Below, piece after piece: positions 45,114 to 54,195 of a stretch of DNA of 64,000 nucleotides. Numbering within the stretch: position 1 is the stretch's first letter; every line of letters starts with the position of its first letter. A program made the position numbers and the translations under genes. The notes under the pieces were generated by a model. The model saw only the letters and a list, made by a program, of their open reading frames with translations. It had not been told where the DNA came from and did no database searches. The DNA is from Streptomyces niphimycinicus (GTDB lineage Bacteria > Actinomycetota > Actinomycetes > Streptomycetales > Streptomycetaceae), in contig NZ_JAHLEM010000012.1 in assembly GCF_018883605.1 (NCBI RefSeq), positions 1 through 64,000 of the forward strand, in the 5' to 3' direction.

Positions 45114-45832
45114 ATCGTCTCACTGGTGTATCAGGTCACACGGAAGCTGCTCTCGGTTCCAGCGGTGTTGCTGCGTCGGCAGACGGCCAGAGACGCTGAG
45201 TTGCTCGTGCTCCGGTACGAGAACGCGGTGCTGCGCAGGCAACTTGCGAGTCCGGTGTGGTTGCACTTGCCGAAAATATCATCCGCCCTGGTGGGAGGCG
45301 GTGTGCGCGGTGCACGGGAGGTCGACCGGCGCAGTCGCCCGGGCGGGCGCTCTCGCGAGGCTGGCGCTCGCGGCGGCAAGATGATCGACCGTGTTGTGGG
45401 TGGCACAGGCCGCGAAGAACCTTGTCATGGATCTTGAGGACGTGGGCTGCCGAGCGCGGTTCGTGATCAGGGACCGGGACGGGAAGTTCCCCGACCCTGT
45501 TCGATGCCATTCTGGCGGATGCGGGGATCGAGGTCGTCCTGAGCGGCGTTCAGATGCCGTGAATGAACTCGCTCATGGAAGGGTGGGTGCAGACCTGCCG
45601 ACGGGAACTCCTGGACCGCACCCTGATCTGGAACCACCGGCACCTGCTCCACGCCCTGCGCGAGTTCGAGCAGTTCTACAACGGACACCGGCCACACGAG
45701 GGCATCGCCAACGCCCGCCCGCTGCACCCGTTACCGCCAGCGATCGCCGATCCGGAGAAGATCACCCGCCTCAAGATACGACGTCGTGATCGCCTCGGCG
45801 GCATCCTCCACGAATACCGACATGCCGCATGA
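45114..45832 (+). pseudogene. Decayed rve-type transposase with intact 3' end
   Basis: N-terminus VYQVTRKLLSVPAVLLRRQT and AELLVLRYENAVLRRQLASP; the central part is deleted; then NLVMDLEDVGCRARFVIRDRDG, a frameshift, VVLSGVQMP, a stop codon, and a well-kept tail (ELLDRTLIWNHRHLLHALRE, IRRRDRLGGILHEYRHAA-stop at 45830). The sequence after the stop contains GAGGTTTCCGGCAA (45844-45857), the inverse of the terminus seen in the 25.6 and 30.9 kb scars. It is the best-preserved copy of this element type in the window. Confidence 0.85.
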
Positions 45833-45985
45833 CCCGGGCGGATGAGGTTTCCGGCAAGCGCAAGGCCGTCTGGCGCCGGCTGGACAGTGCAGCGGGCTCA
45901 TGATCTACGCGCCATCGATGACAGAGTTCCATCACCTGGTCCGCCAGGTCCACGAAAGAATCCGGCAAGGTTGAGGTCAGAGAAC

Positions 45986-47554
45986 ATGAGCCCAGATGGC
46001 AGGGGCGCCCACAGCAGGCGTTGGCTGATCCTGGCAACGGTCGCGGGGTGTTTTCTCCCGGTAGCGGCGGACGCGACGATCCTGAACGTCGCCGTGCCGT
46101 CGTTGACGGAGGCACTGGGAGCATCAGCCCGGGAACTGCTGTGGATCGTGGACGTCTACTCCCTCGTCATGGTGGGGCTGGTGCTGGTCACCGGCCCCCT
46201 CGGGGACCGGGTGGGGCACCAGCGGCTGCTCCTGGCCGGGCTCGGTGTCTTCGGCGTGTCCTCCGGGCTGTCCGCCCTGTCCACGGTCCCCGCCGCGCTG
46301 ATCGTCGGGCGCGCCGCTCTGGCAGTCGGAGCGTCGATGATCATCCCTGCCACCCTGGCCATCATCCGGCAGGTCTTCCACGACCCCGGGGAGCGGGCCT
46401 TCGCTATCGGTGTCTGGAGTGCGATCGCCGCGAGCGGCGCCGCCGTGGGGCCTGTGGCGGGCGGTCTGATCCTGGCGCACTACTGGTGGGGCGCCGTCTT
46501 CCTGATCAACATCCCCCTTGTCGCAGCAGCCGTATTCCTCGTGCTCTCGCTGCTCACCAATCAAGTTCCCGAGGACAAGGACCCCTGGGAAGCCGCTTCC
46601 CCTGCTCTCGCGGTGGTGGGGACCGTCGGCATCGTGTACGCGGTGAAATCAGCCACGCACCAGGGGTCGGCGCTCGTCGAGACCTGGGTGCCCGGAGTGA
46701 TCGGACTCGCCGCCACGGCATTCTTCCTGCGACGCCAGCTCCGCTCCGAACATCCCACGCTGGACCTTGCCCTGTTCCGTGAACTGCACTTTCGTATCGG
46801 TGTCATGGCGGCCACCCTCCCGGTCTTCGTACTCGTCGGCTTCGAACTCCAACTGGTGCAGCACCTGCAGTTCGTGACCGGTAAGTCACCCTGGGAGGCA
46901 GGCGTCTTTCTGCTCCCCATGCCGATCGCCGCGTTCGCCGCCGCGCCTGTGGCCGGTCTGCTCTCCTCCCGGTACGGAGTGTCGGTCATCATTCCCGCCG
47001 GTCTCGGGCTGGCAGCCCTGGGGTACGTGGGTATCGCTCTGTGGGCCGGCGGCAGGGCCTCACTGGCTCTCACCGGCTGTCTGATCCTGATCGGTGCGGG
47101 TCACGGAGGGGTCCAGGCGGTGGCCTCCGACGCGATCATGACCGGTGCCCCGCCAAACCGGGCCGGGGCCGCGGCCGCGATCGAATCGGTGTCGTACGAA
47201 CTGGGTGCCGGGTTCGGCATCGCACTGCTCGGCAGCCTTATCACCGCGGTGTACGGCCACGCCTTCGCCCTGCCACCCACCACCGACGCAGCCGTCCCGG
47301 ACAAGGCGTCGGACTCCATCGGCGAGGCCGTTTCCCTTGCTCACAAGGCCCAACCCGACGTGGGCCAGGCCATCACCGCCGCCGCCAAGGACGCCTTCAT
47401 CCACGCCTACCGCCTCACAGCGGTCACCGCCGCGGTTATCATCGCCGCCACAGCGGTGGCGATCACCCTCATGCTGAAGCGGAGTACCTCTGTACAGGGC
47501 GAAGAAGAACAGTCCACCCACCGATCTGTTCCCGCGCCCGACAATCCTCGCTGA
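45986..47554 (+). CDS. MFS multidrug exporter, DHA2 family (SmvA/QacA-like)
   Basis: 522 residues from ATG 45986. Fourteen helices; helix 1 contains DATILNVAVPSL, motif A is GPLGDRVGHQRLL, and motif C-like GVWSAIAASGAAVGPVAGG follows. A long loop before the last helix (PPTTDAAVPDKASDSIGEAV) is typical. SmvA/QacA pumps export cationic dyes, biocides and some antibiotics. No regulator gene is adjacent. It lies directly after an IS terminus, so it may have been acquired or activated by insertion. Confidence 0.92.
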   Translation: MSPDGRGAHSRRWLILATVAGCFLPVAADATILNVAVPSLTEALGASARELLWIVDVYSLVMVGLVLVTGPLGDRVGHQRLLLAGLGVFGVSSGLSALSTVPAALIVGRAALAVGASMIIPATLAIIRQVFHDPGERAFAIGVWSAIAASGAAVGPVAGGLILAHYWWGAVFLINIPLVAAAVFLVLSLLTNQVPEDKDPWEAASPALAVVGTVGIVYAVKSATHQGSALVETWVPGVIGLAATAFFLRRQLRSEHPTLDLALFRELHFRIGVMAATLPVFVLVGFELQLVQHLQFVTGKSPWEAGVFLLPMPIAAFAAAPVAGLLSSRYGVSVIIPAGLGLAALGYVGIALWAGGRASLALTGCLILIGAGHGGVQAVASDAIMTGAPPNRAGAAAAIESVSYELGAGFGIALLGSLITAVYGHAFALPPTTDAAVPDKASDSIGEAVSLAHKAQPDVGQAITAAAKDAFIHAYRLTAVTAAVIIAATAVAITLMLKRSTSVQGEEEQSTHRSVPAPDNPR

Positions 47555-47714
47555 TCCGTGGCACATCCCAACTGCCCAGTGTCTTCATACTGACTCCCAT
47601 GGGCTGGTGTGCCCGGCAGTGAGCCAGTGGCTCGGCTCGCATCGTTGGCCGGGTCATCGACGTGCTGCTCGTCGGCCAGCAAACTGTCTCCAAGTCCTGA
47701 TCTTGGAGGTGATC

Positions 47715-48020
47715 ATGGGGCGTCGACCGAGTGCGTTCGTCAGGCCGGTTCGTATGGAGGAGGGCCGGAAGCTGTAGCAGATCAGCCGAACCGCCCAAAA
47801 CCCGGTTCGGCTGCGCCGGGCGGTCGTGCTGCTGATGTCTGCCCAGGGCCAGACGGTCAAGGACATCACCACGCTGATGCAGGTCGGCGAGGACTACGTC
47901 CGCGATGTCAGCCACGCTTTCAGCGAGCGGGGGTTCGACGCGCTGGACCCGAAATGGAGCGCGGGACGACCCAGGACGATCAGTGAAGAGGTGCGCGAGC
48001 ACATCTGCCTGATCGCCCGG
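47715..48020 (+). pseudogene. IS630-family transposase N-terminal fragment
   Basis: ATG 47715 begins MGRRPSAFVRPVRMEEGRKL, followed by an in-frame TAG, then ISRTAQNPVRLRRAVVLLMS and GFDALDPKWSAGRPRTISEE. This is the N-terminal helix-turn-helix region of an IS630-type transposase. The DDE domain is absent. Confidence 0.78.
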
Positions 48021-48167
48021 ACGTCCCCCGCCGGGGTAGCGATGGACTGCGCAGGGTCGTACACCATGCGGGCCCACCGCTCCGGATCGTCGTCCCGGCG
48101 GAACGGCCGGTAGACGCCGCGAGGGGTGTGTTGTCGGTGGCTGAGCCTCCAGGGCCGCGCAGCCAAG

Positions 48168-48200
48168 CCCTTCATGTGGCGAGGCCCACCACATGAAGGG
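48168..48200 (-). terminator. 12-bp hairpin after the ammonia-lyase-like gene
   Basis: CCCTTCATGTGG / CCACATGAAGGG with a 9-base loop, 14 bases beyond the minus-strand stop at 48215. Confidence 0.6.
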
Positions 48201-48214
48201 AATACAGCCCGACC

Positions 48215-49756
48215 TCAGCGGTGCAGCGGGCCAACCACGTCCTCGACGACCCGCAGCGCCTCCCCGCTGCGCACGAGCTCGGCGATGTGCTCTATATCGC
48301 CGTGGAAGACCCGGTCCTCGTCGACGGTCGGTACGGTCTCCCGGATCCTGGCCCGCAGCGCCTGCGTTGCCGGCGAGGGCAGGAGCGGCGCGAGCAGGTC
48401 GAGCGCCTGCACGGCGCACATCACCTCGATCGCTACGACGTAGCCGAGCTTGCGTGCCGCCCGGTAGGCCTTCAGCGCCGCCAGATAGGCGTTGCTGATC
48501 GTGTCCTCCTGGTTGGCCGAGGTGGTAACGGTGTCCGCGGTTGCCGGCACCGCCATGCCGCGCAGCTCCATGGTCAGCGCGGCGGCCGTGTACTGCGCGA
48601 TCATGTAGCCACTGTTGAGTCCTGGCCGGCGAACCAGGAAAGCGGGCAGCTCGCTGAAGTTGTTGTTGACCATGCGGTCGGTGCGGCGCTCGGACATCTT
48701 GGCCAGCACGGTCATCGCGTTCACCATGGTGTCGGCCTGGATGCCGACGTACGTGCTGTCGAAGTTTCCCCCGCTCAGCGCCACCCCGTCCGCGCCCTCG
48801 GGGTGAATGACCGGGTTGTCGCCCAACGAGTGCAGCTCCTCGACGATGACCTCCCGGGCCTGCGCGAGCGCCCGCTTCGCACCGCCGTGCACCTGCGGGA
48901 TCCCGCGCAGGCTGTAGCTGTCCTGGAGCCGATGGTCGATGAACTCGGCGCTGATCTCGCTGGACTCGGTCAGCCGTCGCAGGTTCTCGGCGACCGCGGC
49001 CTGCTCGGGGTGCCGCTTGCGCTCCTGGATCCGGGCGTCGTAGGCGCGGACGGTGCCTTTGAGTGCCTGCACCGTCAGGCTCGCGGCGACGTCGGCGGTG
49101 CTCGCCGCGAGGCCGGCGTCATAGGTGGCGAGGACGGCGATCGCGGTGACCGAGTGCGTCCCGTTGGTGAGCGACAGACCTTCCTTGCAGCCGAGCCGTG
49201 TCGGCTGCTCCCCGATCCGGGTCAACGCCTCGGCCCCGGGCAGCAGTTCGCCGCCGTACCAGGCCCGGCCCTCTCCCAGCAGCACAAGGGCCATGTGCGC
49301 CTCCGGGGCCAGGTAGCCGACGGAACCCTCGCCGGGTACGTGCGGCGTGACCTGGGCGTTGAGCATCCGTCGAAGCAGGCTCAGGGTCTCGAACCGGATG
49401 CCGGAATAGCCTTCGCCGAGGCCGACCAGCTCCATCAGCGCGATGGCACGGACGATCTCGGTGGGCAGTGGTTCACCGACCGACACGGCGTGGGAACGCA
49501 CAATATTGCGCTGTAGCTGCTCGGCATCCGCTGGGTCGATCACCTTCGTGACGTTGTCGCCGAATCCGGTGGTAACCCCGTACACCAAGCGGTTCTCAGC
49601 CAGGAAGCGCTCCACCAACGCGCGTGACTTGCGCACCCGGTCGACATAAGTCGCATCGAAATCGACCTGGGCCCCGTACCGGGCGACCGCGACGAACTGC
49701 TCGATGGTGATCGGCTCCTCACCCAAGGTGACAGCCGTGATCTCATGGGCAGGCAT
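48215..49756 (-). CDS. Histidine/aromatic ammonia-lyase homologue lacking the MIO triad
   Basis: 513 residues from ATG 49756, a normal length for the HAL/PAL family. The catalytic tyrosine is kept (YGVTTGFG, Tyr59), as are QDSYSLRGIPQVHGG and TSANQEDTISN. The family's cofactor, 4-methylidene-imidazole-5-one, is formed from Ala-Ser-Gly in GSVGASGDLAP; here residues 144-150 read GSVGYLA, so the triad is absent and the loop three residues short. It may be catalytically dead, use another mechanism, or act on a different substrate. No histidine-utilisation neighbours. Confidence 0.85.
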   Translation of the reverse strand: MPAHEITAVTLGEEPITIEQFVAVARYGAQVDFDATYVDRVRKSRALVERFLAENRLVYGVTTGFGDNVTKVIDPADAEQLQRNIVRSHAVSVGEPLPTEIVRAIALMELVGLGEGYSGIRFETLSLLRRMLNAQVTPHVPGEGSVGYLAPEAHMALVLLGEGRAWYGGELLPGAEALTRIGEQPTRLGCKEGLSLTNGTHSVTAIAVLATYDAGLAASTADVAASLTVQALKGTVRAYDARIQERKRHPEQAAVAENLRRLTESSEISAEFIDHRLQDSYSLRGIPQVHGGAKRALAQAREVIVEELHSLGDNPVIHPEGADGVALSGGNFDSTYVGIQADTMVNAMTVLAKMSERRTDRMVNNNFSELPAFLVRRPGLNSGYMIAQYTAAALTMELRGMAVPATADTVTTSANQEDTISNAYLAALKAYRAARKLGYVVAIEVMCAVQALDLLAPLLPSPATQALRARIRETVPTVDEDRVFHGDIEHIAELVRSGEALRVVEDVVGPLHR

Positions 49757-49979
49757 GGGGATCCTCTCAGGTCGGTCAGCAGCCAGCGGTGGGGTAGATG
49801 AACGGTGGCCCGCGTAGCCGGCGCCGGTCCCACCTCGGCGAGCGCGGTAAGGCTTGCCAGTCCCGATGGTGCTGCGGGAGCGGACGGCGGCTGGCTCCGT
49901 GCCGACCAGGGCGCGACCGTCCGCAGCGGGCTGCGTCAGCACGACGGCCACAGACATCCCCTTGCGCTTGACATGGTTC

Positions 49980-50000
49980 CATTCACTTGCCAGGTGAATG
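49980..50000. promoter_or_regulatory. 7-7-7 inverted repeat, operator candidate
   Basis: CATTCAC-TTGCCAG-GTGAATG lies in an AT-rich tract (up to about 50015) and 6 bases after a TTGACA (49968-49973). The form fits a TetR- or MarR-type operator for the ammonia-lyase-like gene or the broken SDR; the regulator is not nearby. Confidence 0.55.
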
Positions 50001-50039
50001 AATCATTTTATTTAAGGCTTGGCAAGGGCGGTGGGCCGA

Positions 50040-50600
50040 TGACGGGCACGCACGACTGGGACGTCTCAACGCCCGCGCCGAGGACCGCATCCGCGCCGCC
50101 CATGACACCGGCCCGCGCAACCCGCGCCCGCGAACTGGCTCGTCAGGGATTCCACGTCCTGGCCGGTGTGCGACGGGACCGTGACGCCGACGCCATCCGA
50201 TCGACCGGCATCGAGCCGGTCATCCTCGACATCACGCACTCCGAGCAGGTGGGGGCACTCGCCGCGCGGGTCGCCCGCGACTCGCGCGCTGCACGCGCTC
50301 GTCAACAACGCCGGCGTCCAGGTGAACGCCCCCTCGAAGCACTGTCGATGGCGCAGTGGCGGCAGGCGTTCGAAGTCAACCTGTTCGGCCACATCGCCGT
50401 CACTCAGGCGCTCCTGCCCGCGCTGCTGCGCAGCAAGGGCCGCGTGATCAACATCAGCTCGATCGGCGGCAAGGTCGCCATGGCCACCTACGGCGCGTAC
50501 GCCGGAAGCGCTACGGCAACCTGGTCCAGGCGGCCAACACGCTGATGGCCGCGGGCACCGCATCGGGCCTGACCGCCGACGCCGCCGCCCTGCCCGCCGG
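50040..50600 (+). pseudogene. Broken short-chain dehydrogenase
   Basis: Frame 1 gives RELARQGFHVLAGVRRD and GIEPVILDITHSEQVGALAA, then shifts near 50285; the other frame carries LHALVNNAGVQVNAP. Frame 1 resumes with EVNLFGHIAVTQALLPALL and NISSIGGKVAMATYGAYAG and shifts again to YGNLVQAANTLMAAG. The glycine-rich nucleotide-binding start is also absent. At least two frameshifts and lost ends make it inactive. Confidence 0.75.
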
Positions 50601-50639
50601 CGGTCGCCCGGCGGTTCTCCGGTGACGCACGGCACCCGC

Positions 50640-52292
50640 TCACCGCCCCGTTCCCATCCCCAGGCGTGCCGTGTGCTCCATGAGGGAGACGGTGAAGGGG
50701 TGTTCCGGAGTGGTCAGTACGCGTGGGGCCGTCCCTTGCTCGACGAGTTCTCCGGCGTCGAGGACGGCGATGTGGTGGGCGAGGGCCGCGATGTCCAGAT
50801 CATGGGTGATGAGGACCAGCGATAGGTCGTCGCGTTCACGCAGCAACTGGGCGAGGAGTTCCAGGAGGCCGCGGCGGTTGATGGTGTCGAGGCCGGAGGT
50901 GATCTCGTCGCAGACAAGGACGCGAGGCCGGGCGAGCAGGGCTCGGGCGAGGGCGGCGCGCTGGAGTTCGCCGCCGGAGAGCTGATCGGGGCGCCTGTCG
51001 GCCAGTTCCTTCGGCAGGCCGAGGCGGGTCAGGGTGGTCAGGGCCTTCTGCCGTGCCGTGCCCTTGTCGGTGCCGCGCAGGCGTACCGCGGTGCGGGCGA
51101 CCTGGTGCAGGACGGGACGGTGCTCGTCGAAGGCGGCGCGCGAGTCCTGGAAGACGTACTGCACGGCCGCCAGTTGTGCGCCGTCGCGGGTGCGCAGCGT
51201 GCGGGGCAGAGCGGTGCCGTCGAGGAGGATCTCCCCTTCGTGGTCCCGGTGGAGTCCGGCCAGGCAGCGGGCGAGCGTGGTCTTGCCGCTGCCCGAGCGG
51301 CCGACGACGGCCAGGCATGTGCCGGAGTACAGGGCGAGTTCGGGGACGCGCAGCACCGTGGTCGGGCGGCCGTGGGCGCCGCCATCGCGGTGGCGGGCGA
51401 TGAGGTCGCGTATCCGCAGGACCGGTTCCCCGATTCCGGTTGAGAGCCCGAGAGGCGTGAACTCCCTTTGGGCGGTGAGCAGTTCGCGAGTCCACGGATG
51501 GCGTGGTGTGTTCCATAGGCGTTCGGCGGGGCCCGATTCCACGACCCTTCCGGCGCGCATGACCAGGACGTCGTCGGCGAGGGCGCGGACCACGTCGAGG
51601 TCGTGGCTGAGCAGCACGACGGCGATGCCCCGTGCGGCGACGGCCGCCAGTTGGTCGACGATGCGGCTCTTGATCAGGGCGTCCTGGCCGGTGGTCGGCT
51701 CGTCGGCGACGATGACGCGGGCGCCGAGCAGGAGCGCCTGGGCAAGGACGACGCGCTGCTGCTGGCCGCCGGAGAGCTGGTGCGGGTAGCGCCGCAGCAG
51801 GGCCTCGCCGTCCGGGAGCTGGGCTTCCGACAGGGCGCGGAGGACGCGTTCGCGGGCCGCTGCCCGGCGCCGGCCGCGGGGAAGGTGGCATACCTGGGAG
51901 CGGGCGATGTCGGTCAGGAGGGCGGAGACGCGGCGGGCGGGGTTGAGGACTGCCGCCGGGTGCTGGGGGATGTAGCCGACCAGGCCCCCGGCGGCCGGAT
52001 GGACCTCGCCGCCGATCCGCGCGCCGGGCGGGTACTCACCGAGCAGGGCGAGGCCGGTGGTGGTCTTGCCGCTGCCGGAAGCGCCCACCAGGGCGGTGAC
52101 CTTGCCGGGCCGGGCCTCGAGGTTCACGCCGTCGACGATCGCCCGGCCGTCGATCTCCACGCGAAGGTCGCGGATCGCTGCGACAGGCCGGGAGGCGGGG
52201 CCGACGGGCCCGGCGCCGGGGCCGAGGAACGCGGCAGGGCCTTCGGGACCGAGAGGCGCGGCGGGGTCTGTGGTGTCGTTCTCGTGGTTCAC
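50640..52292 (-). CDS. Duplicated ABC ATPase of a nickel/peptide-type importer
   Basis: 550 residues with two complete ATPase domains, equivalent to fused DppD-DppF or CntD-CntF. First P-loop GASGSGKT (70-77), LSGGQQQ (about 173), DEPTTG (about 197); second P-loop GRSGSGKT (331-338), then LSGGELQ and DEITSGLD. Starts with a GTG overlapping the permease stop (GTGA). Last gene of the ten-gene operon. It powers import of the ligand bound by the lipoprotein at 54192-55808. Confidence 0.9.
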   Translation of the reverse strand: MNHENDTTDPAAPLGPEGPAAFLGPGAGPVGPASRPVAAIRDLRVEIDGRAIVDGVNLEARPGKVTALVGASGSGKTTTGLALLGEYPPGARIGGEVHPAAGGLVGYIPQHPAAVLNPARRVSALLTDIARSQVCHLPRGRRRAAARERVLRALSEAQLPDGEALLRRYPHQLSGGQQQRVVLAQALLLGARVIVADEPTTGQDALIKSRIVDQLAAVAARGIAVVLLSHDLDVVRALADDVLVMRAGRVVESGPAERLWNTPRHPWTRELLTAQREFTPLGLSTGIGEPVLRIRDLIARHRDGGAHGRPTTVLRVPELALYSGTCLAVVGRSGSGKTTLARCLAGLHRDHEGEILLDGTALPRTLRTRDGAQLAAVQYVFQDSRAAFDEHRPVLHQVARTAVRLRGTDKGTARQKALTTLTRLGLPKELADRRPDQLSGGELQRAALARALLARPRVLVCDEITSGLDTINRRGLLELLAQLLRERDDLSLVLITHDLDIAALAHHIAVLDAGELVEQGTAPRVLTTPEHPFTVSLMEHTARLGMGTGR

Positions 52293-53245
52293 GGACGTGG
52301 CTCTCCTGCCCGGTTCCGGTTGATCCCGCTCCCCGCGCCCCGGCCCCGTGTGGGCCGTCGGCTGCCCGCGAGTGCGGCGTCGAAGAGGAGGTTGGTGCCC
52401 ATCGTCAGGGCGACGATCAGTACGGCGGGGACGACCACGGCCCATGGCTGGACGAACAGACCGGTGCGGTTGCGGTCGACCATGACCGCCCAGTCACCGG
52501 CGTCCGGCGCGACCCCGACGCCGAGGAACGCGGCCGTGGCGACCAGGTACAGCACGCCGGTCAGCCGGGTGCCGGCGTCGGCGGCCAGGGTGCGCAGCAT
52601 GGAGCGCCCGACGTAGCCGACGGCCAGGCGCCACCAGGTCTCGCCCTGCATGCGCAGCGCCTCGACCGCCGGGCGGGCGGCGGCCTCGGCGGCGGTGGCC
52701 CGCACGATACGGACCGCGTCGGGCACGTTGACCAGCGCGACCAGCAGGGCGAGGCCGACGGCGCCGGGGGAGAACACCGAGGCGACGAGCAGGATCAGCA
52801 GCAGCGACGGCACGGCGAGCAGCACGTCCAGGGGCCGGATCAGCAGCTCCTCCAGCCAGCGGCGGTGGGTGAGCGCGCAGACCAGGCCCAGCGGGAGGGC
52901 GACGAGATAGGACAGCGCGGTGGCGGCGAGCGCGGTCAGCACGACCGGACGCCCGCCGTGCAGCACCTGCCGCCACACGTCCCGCCCCACGAAATCGGTG
53001 CCGAGCCAGTGGCCGCCTCCGAGGGTGAAGGACGCGGTCCGCGGGCCCGGGGCGCCCGCGAACACCGGCCCGAGAAGGGCGAGCACGAGGGGTACGGAGA
53101 CGACGGCGACGCCGAGTGCGAAGCGGCCCGTACGCCCTTTCGCCGCACGGCTGGGCGGCGGCATCCGGCGGATACCTGCGCCCGGGGTGCGCGACGGCCC
53201 CCGCGACGGCCCCCGCGGGGGACCCGCGACAGGAGGGAAGCTCAC
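52289..53245 (-). CDS. ABC permease, DppC type
   Basis: 318 residues from GTG 53245, overlapping the preceding stop (GTGA). About six membrane helices; GGHWLGTDFVGRDVWRQVLHGG is the conserved DppC/OppC entry motif and the ATPase-coupling EAA-like loop reads EALRMQGETWWRLAVGYVG. A long proline-rich N-terminus (about 35 residues) precedes the first helix. Partners the DppB-type permease. Confidence 0.9.
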   Translation of the reverse strand: MSFPPVAGPPRGPSRGPSRTPGAGIRRMPPPSRAAKGRTGRFALGVAVVSVPLVLALLGPVFAGAPGPRTASFTLGGGHWLGTDFVGRDVWRQVLHGGRPVVLTALAATALSYLVALPLGLVCALTHRRWLEELLIRPLDVLLAVPSLLLILLVASVFSPGAVGLALLVALVNVPDAVRIVRATAAEAAARPAVEALRMQGETWWRLAVGYVGRSMLRTLAADAGTRLTGVLYLVATAAFLGVGVAPDAGDWAVMVDRNRTGLFVQPWAVVVPAVLIVALTMGTNLLFDAALAGSRRPTRGRGAGSGINRNRAGEPRP

Positions 53246-54195
53246 GCGGCCACCCCCGCCCGGGGCACCAGCCGATGGGTCACCAGGTCCGCGCCCAGGT
53301 TCAGGACGACGGTCAGGACGCCGAAGACGACGGCGAGGCCCTGGACGACGGGCACGTCCCGCTCGGCGACGGCGTTGAGCAGGACAGTCCCCAGGCCCGG
53401 GATCACATACAGGGCCTCCACGACGACGACGCCGCACAGCAGCCAGTCGATCGTGCGGGCCAACTGCTGGGCGGCGGGAGCGAGGGCGGCAGGCAGGGCG
53501 TGGGCGTAACGGACCTTGGCCCCGGACACGCCGTAGCGCCGGGCCTGCGCCACATATGGAGAGGCGAGCGCGTCGACCATGCCGGCGCGCACCAGCCGGG
53601 ACAGCGAGCACACCGGCCGGGACAGCAGGACGAGCACGGGCAGTACGAGCGCGGCCGGGTGGCCGAGCAGGTCGGTGCCGTAGCCGACGGCGGTCGGCGG
53701 CAGCCAGTCCAGCCGGAGCGCGAGGACGGTCACCAGCAGCACTCCGAGGGCGAATTCGGGCACCGCGTACACCGCGAGCGTCACGGAGCTGACCAGCCGG
53801 TCGACCAGGCGGCCTTCGTACCGTGCGGCCAGCACCCCGAGGCCGAAGCCGGCCGGGACGAGCAGCGCCACGGTGATCGCGGCCAGCAGCAGGGTCGGCC
53901 CGAAGCCGTCGGCGAGGTACGTGCTGACCGGGCGGCCGGAGGTGAGCGAGGTCCCGAGGTCGCCGTGGAGCAAGCCCACGGCCCAGTCGGCCAGCCGCTC
54001 GTGGGCGGGCCGGTCCAGGTGGAGGGCCGCACGGATGGCCGCGATGCGTGCGGGGTCGGGCTGGTCGCCGGCCAGGGCGACCGCGGCATCGCCCGGCAGC
54101 GCCTCGGTGAGCGCGAAGACCAGCAGCACCACGGCCACGGTCTGCGCGACGCCGAGCAGCAGCCGCCGGGCGACGAAGGAGCGCAGTCCGCTCAC
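53242..54195 (-). CDS. ABC permease, DppB type
   Basis: About 317 residues. GTG 54195 overlaps the upstream stop as GTGA, consistent with the other joints in this operon; GTG 54204 is the alternative. Six helices, with RRLLLGVAQTVAVVLLVFAL as helix 1 and the conserved DppB-type segments RPAHERLADWAVGLLHGDLG and ARRYGVSGAKVRYAHALP. Forms the membrane channel with the DppC-type protein. Confidence 0.9.
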   Translation of the reverse strand: MSGLRSFVARRLLLGVAQTVAVVLLVFALTEALPGDAAVALAGDQPDPARIAAIRAALHLDRPAHERLADWAVGLLHGDLGTSLTSGRPVSTYLADGFGPTLLLAAITVALLVPAGFGLGVLAARYEGRLVDRLVSSVTLAVYAVPEFALGVLLVTVLALRLDWLPPTAVGYGTDLLGHPAALVLPVLVLLSRPVCSLSRLVRAGMVDALASPYVAQARRYGVSGAKVRYAHALPAALAPAAQQLARTIDWLLCGVVVVEALYVIPGLGTVLLNAVAERDVPVVQGLAVVFGVLTVVLNLGADLVTHRLVPRAGVAA

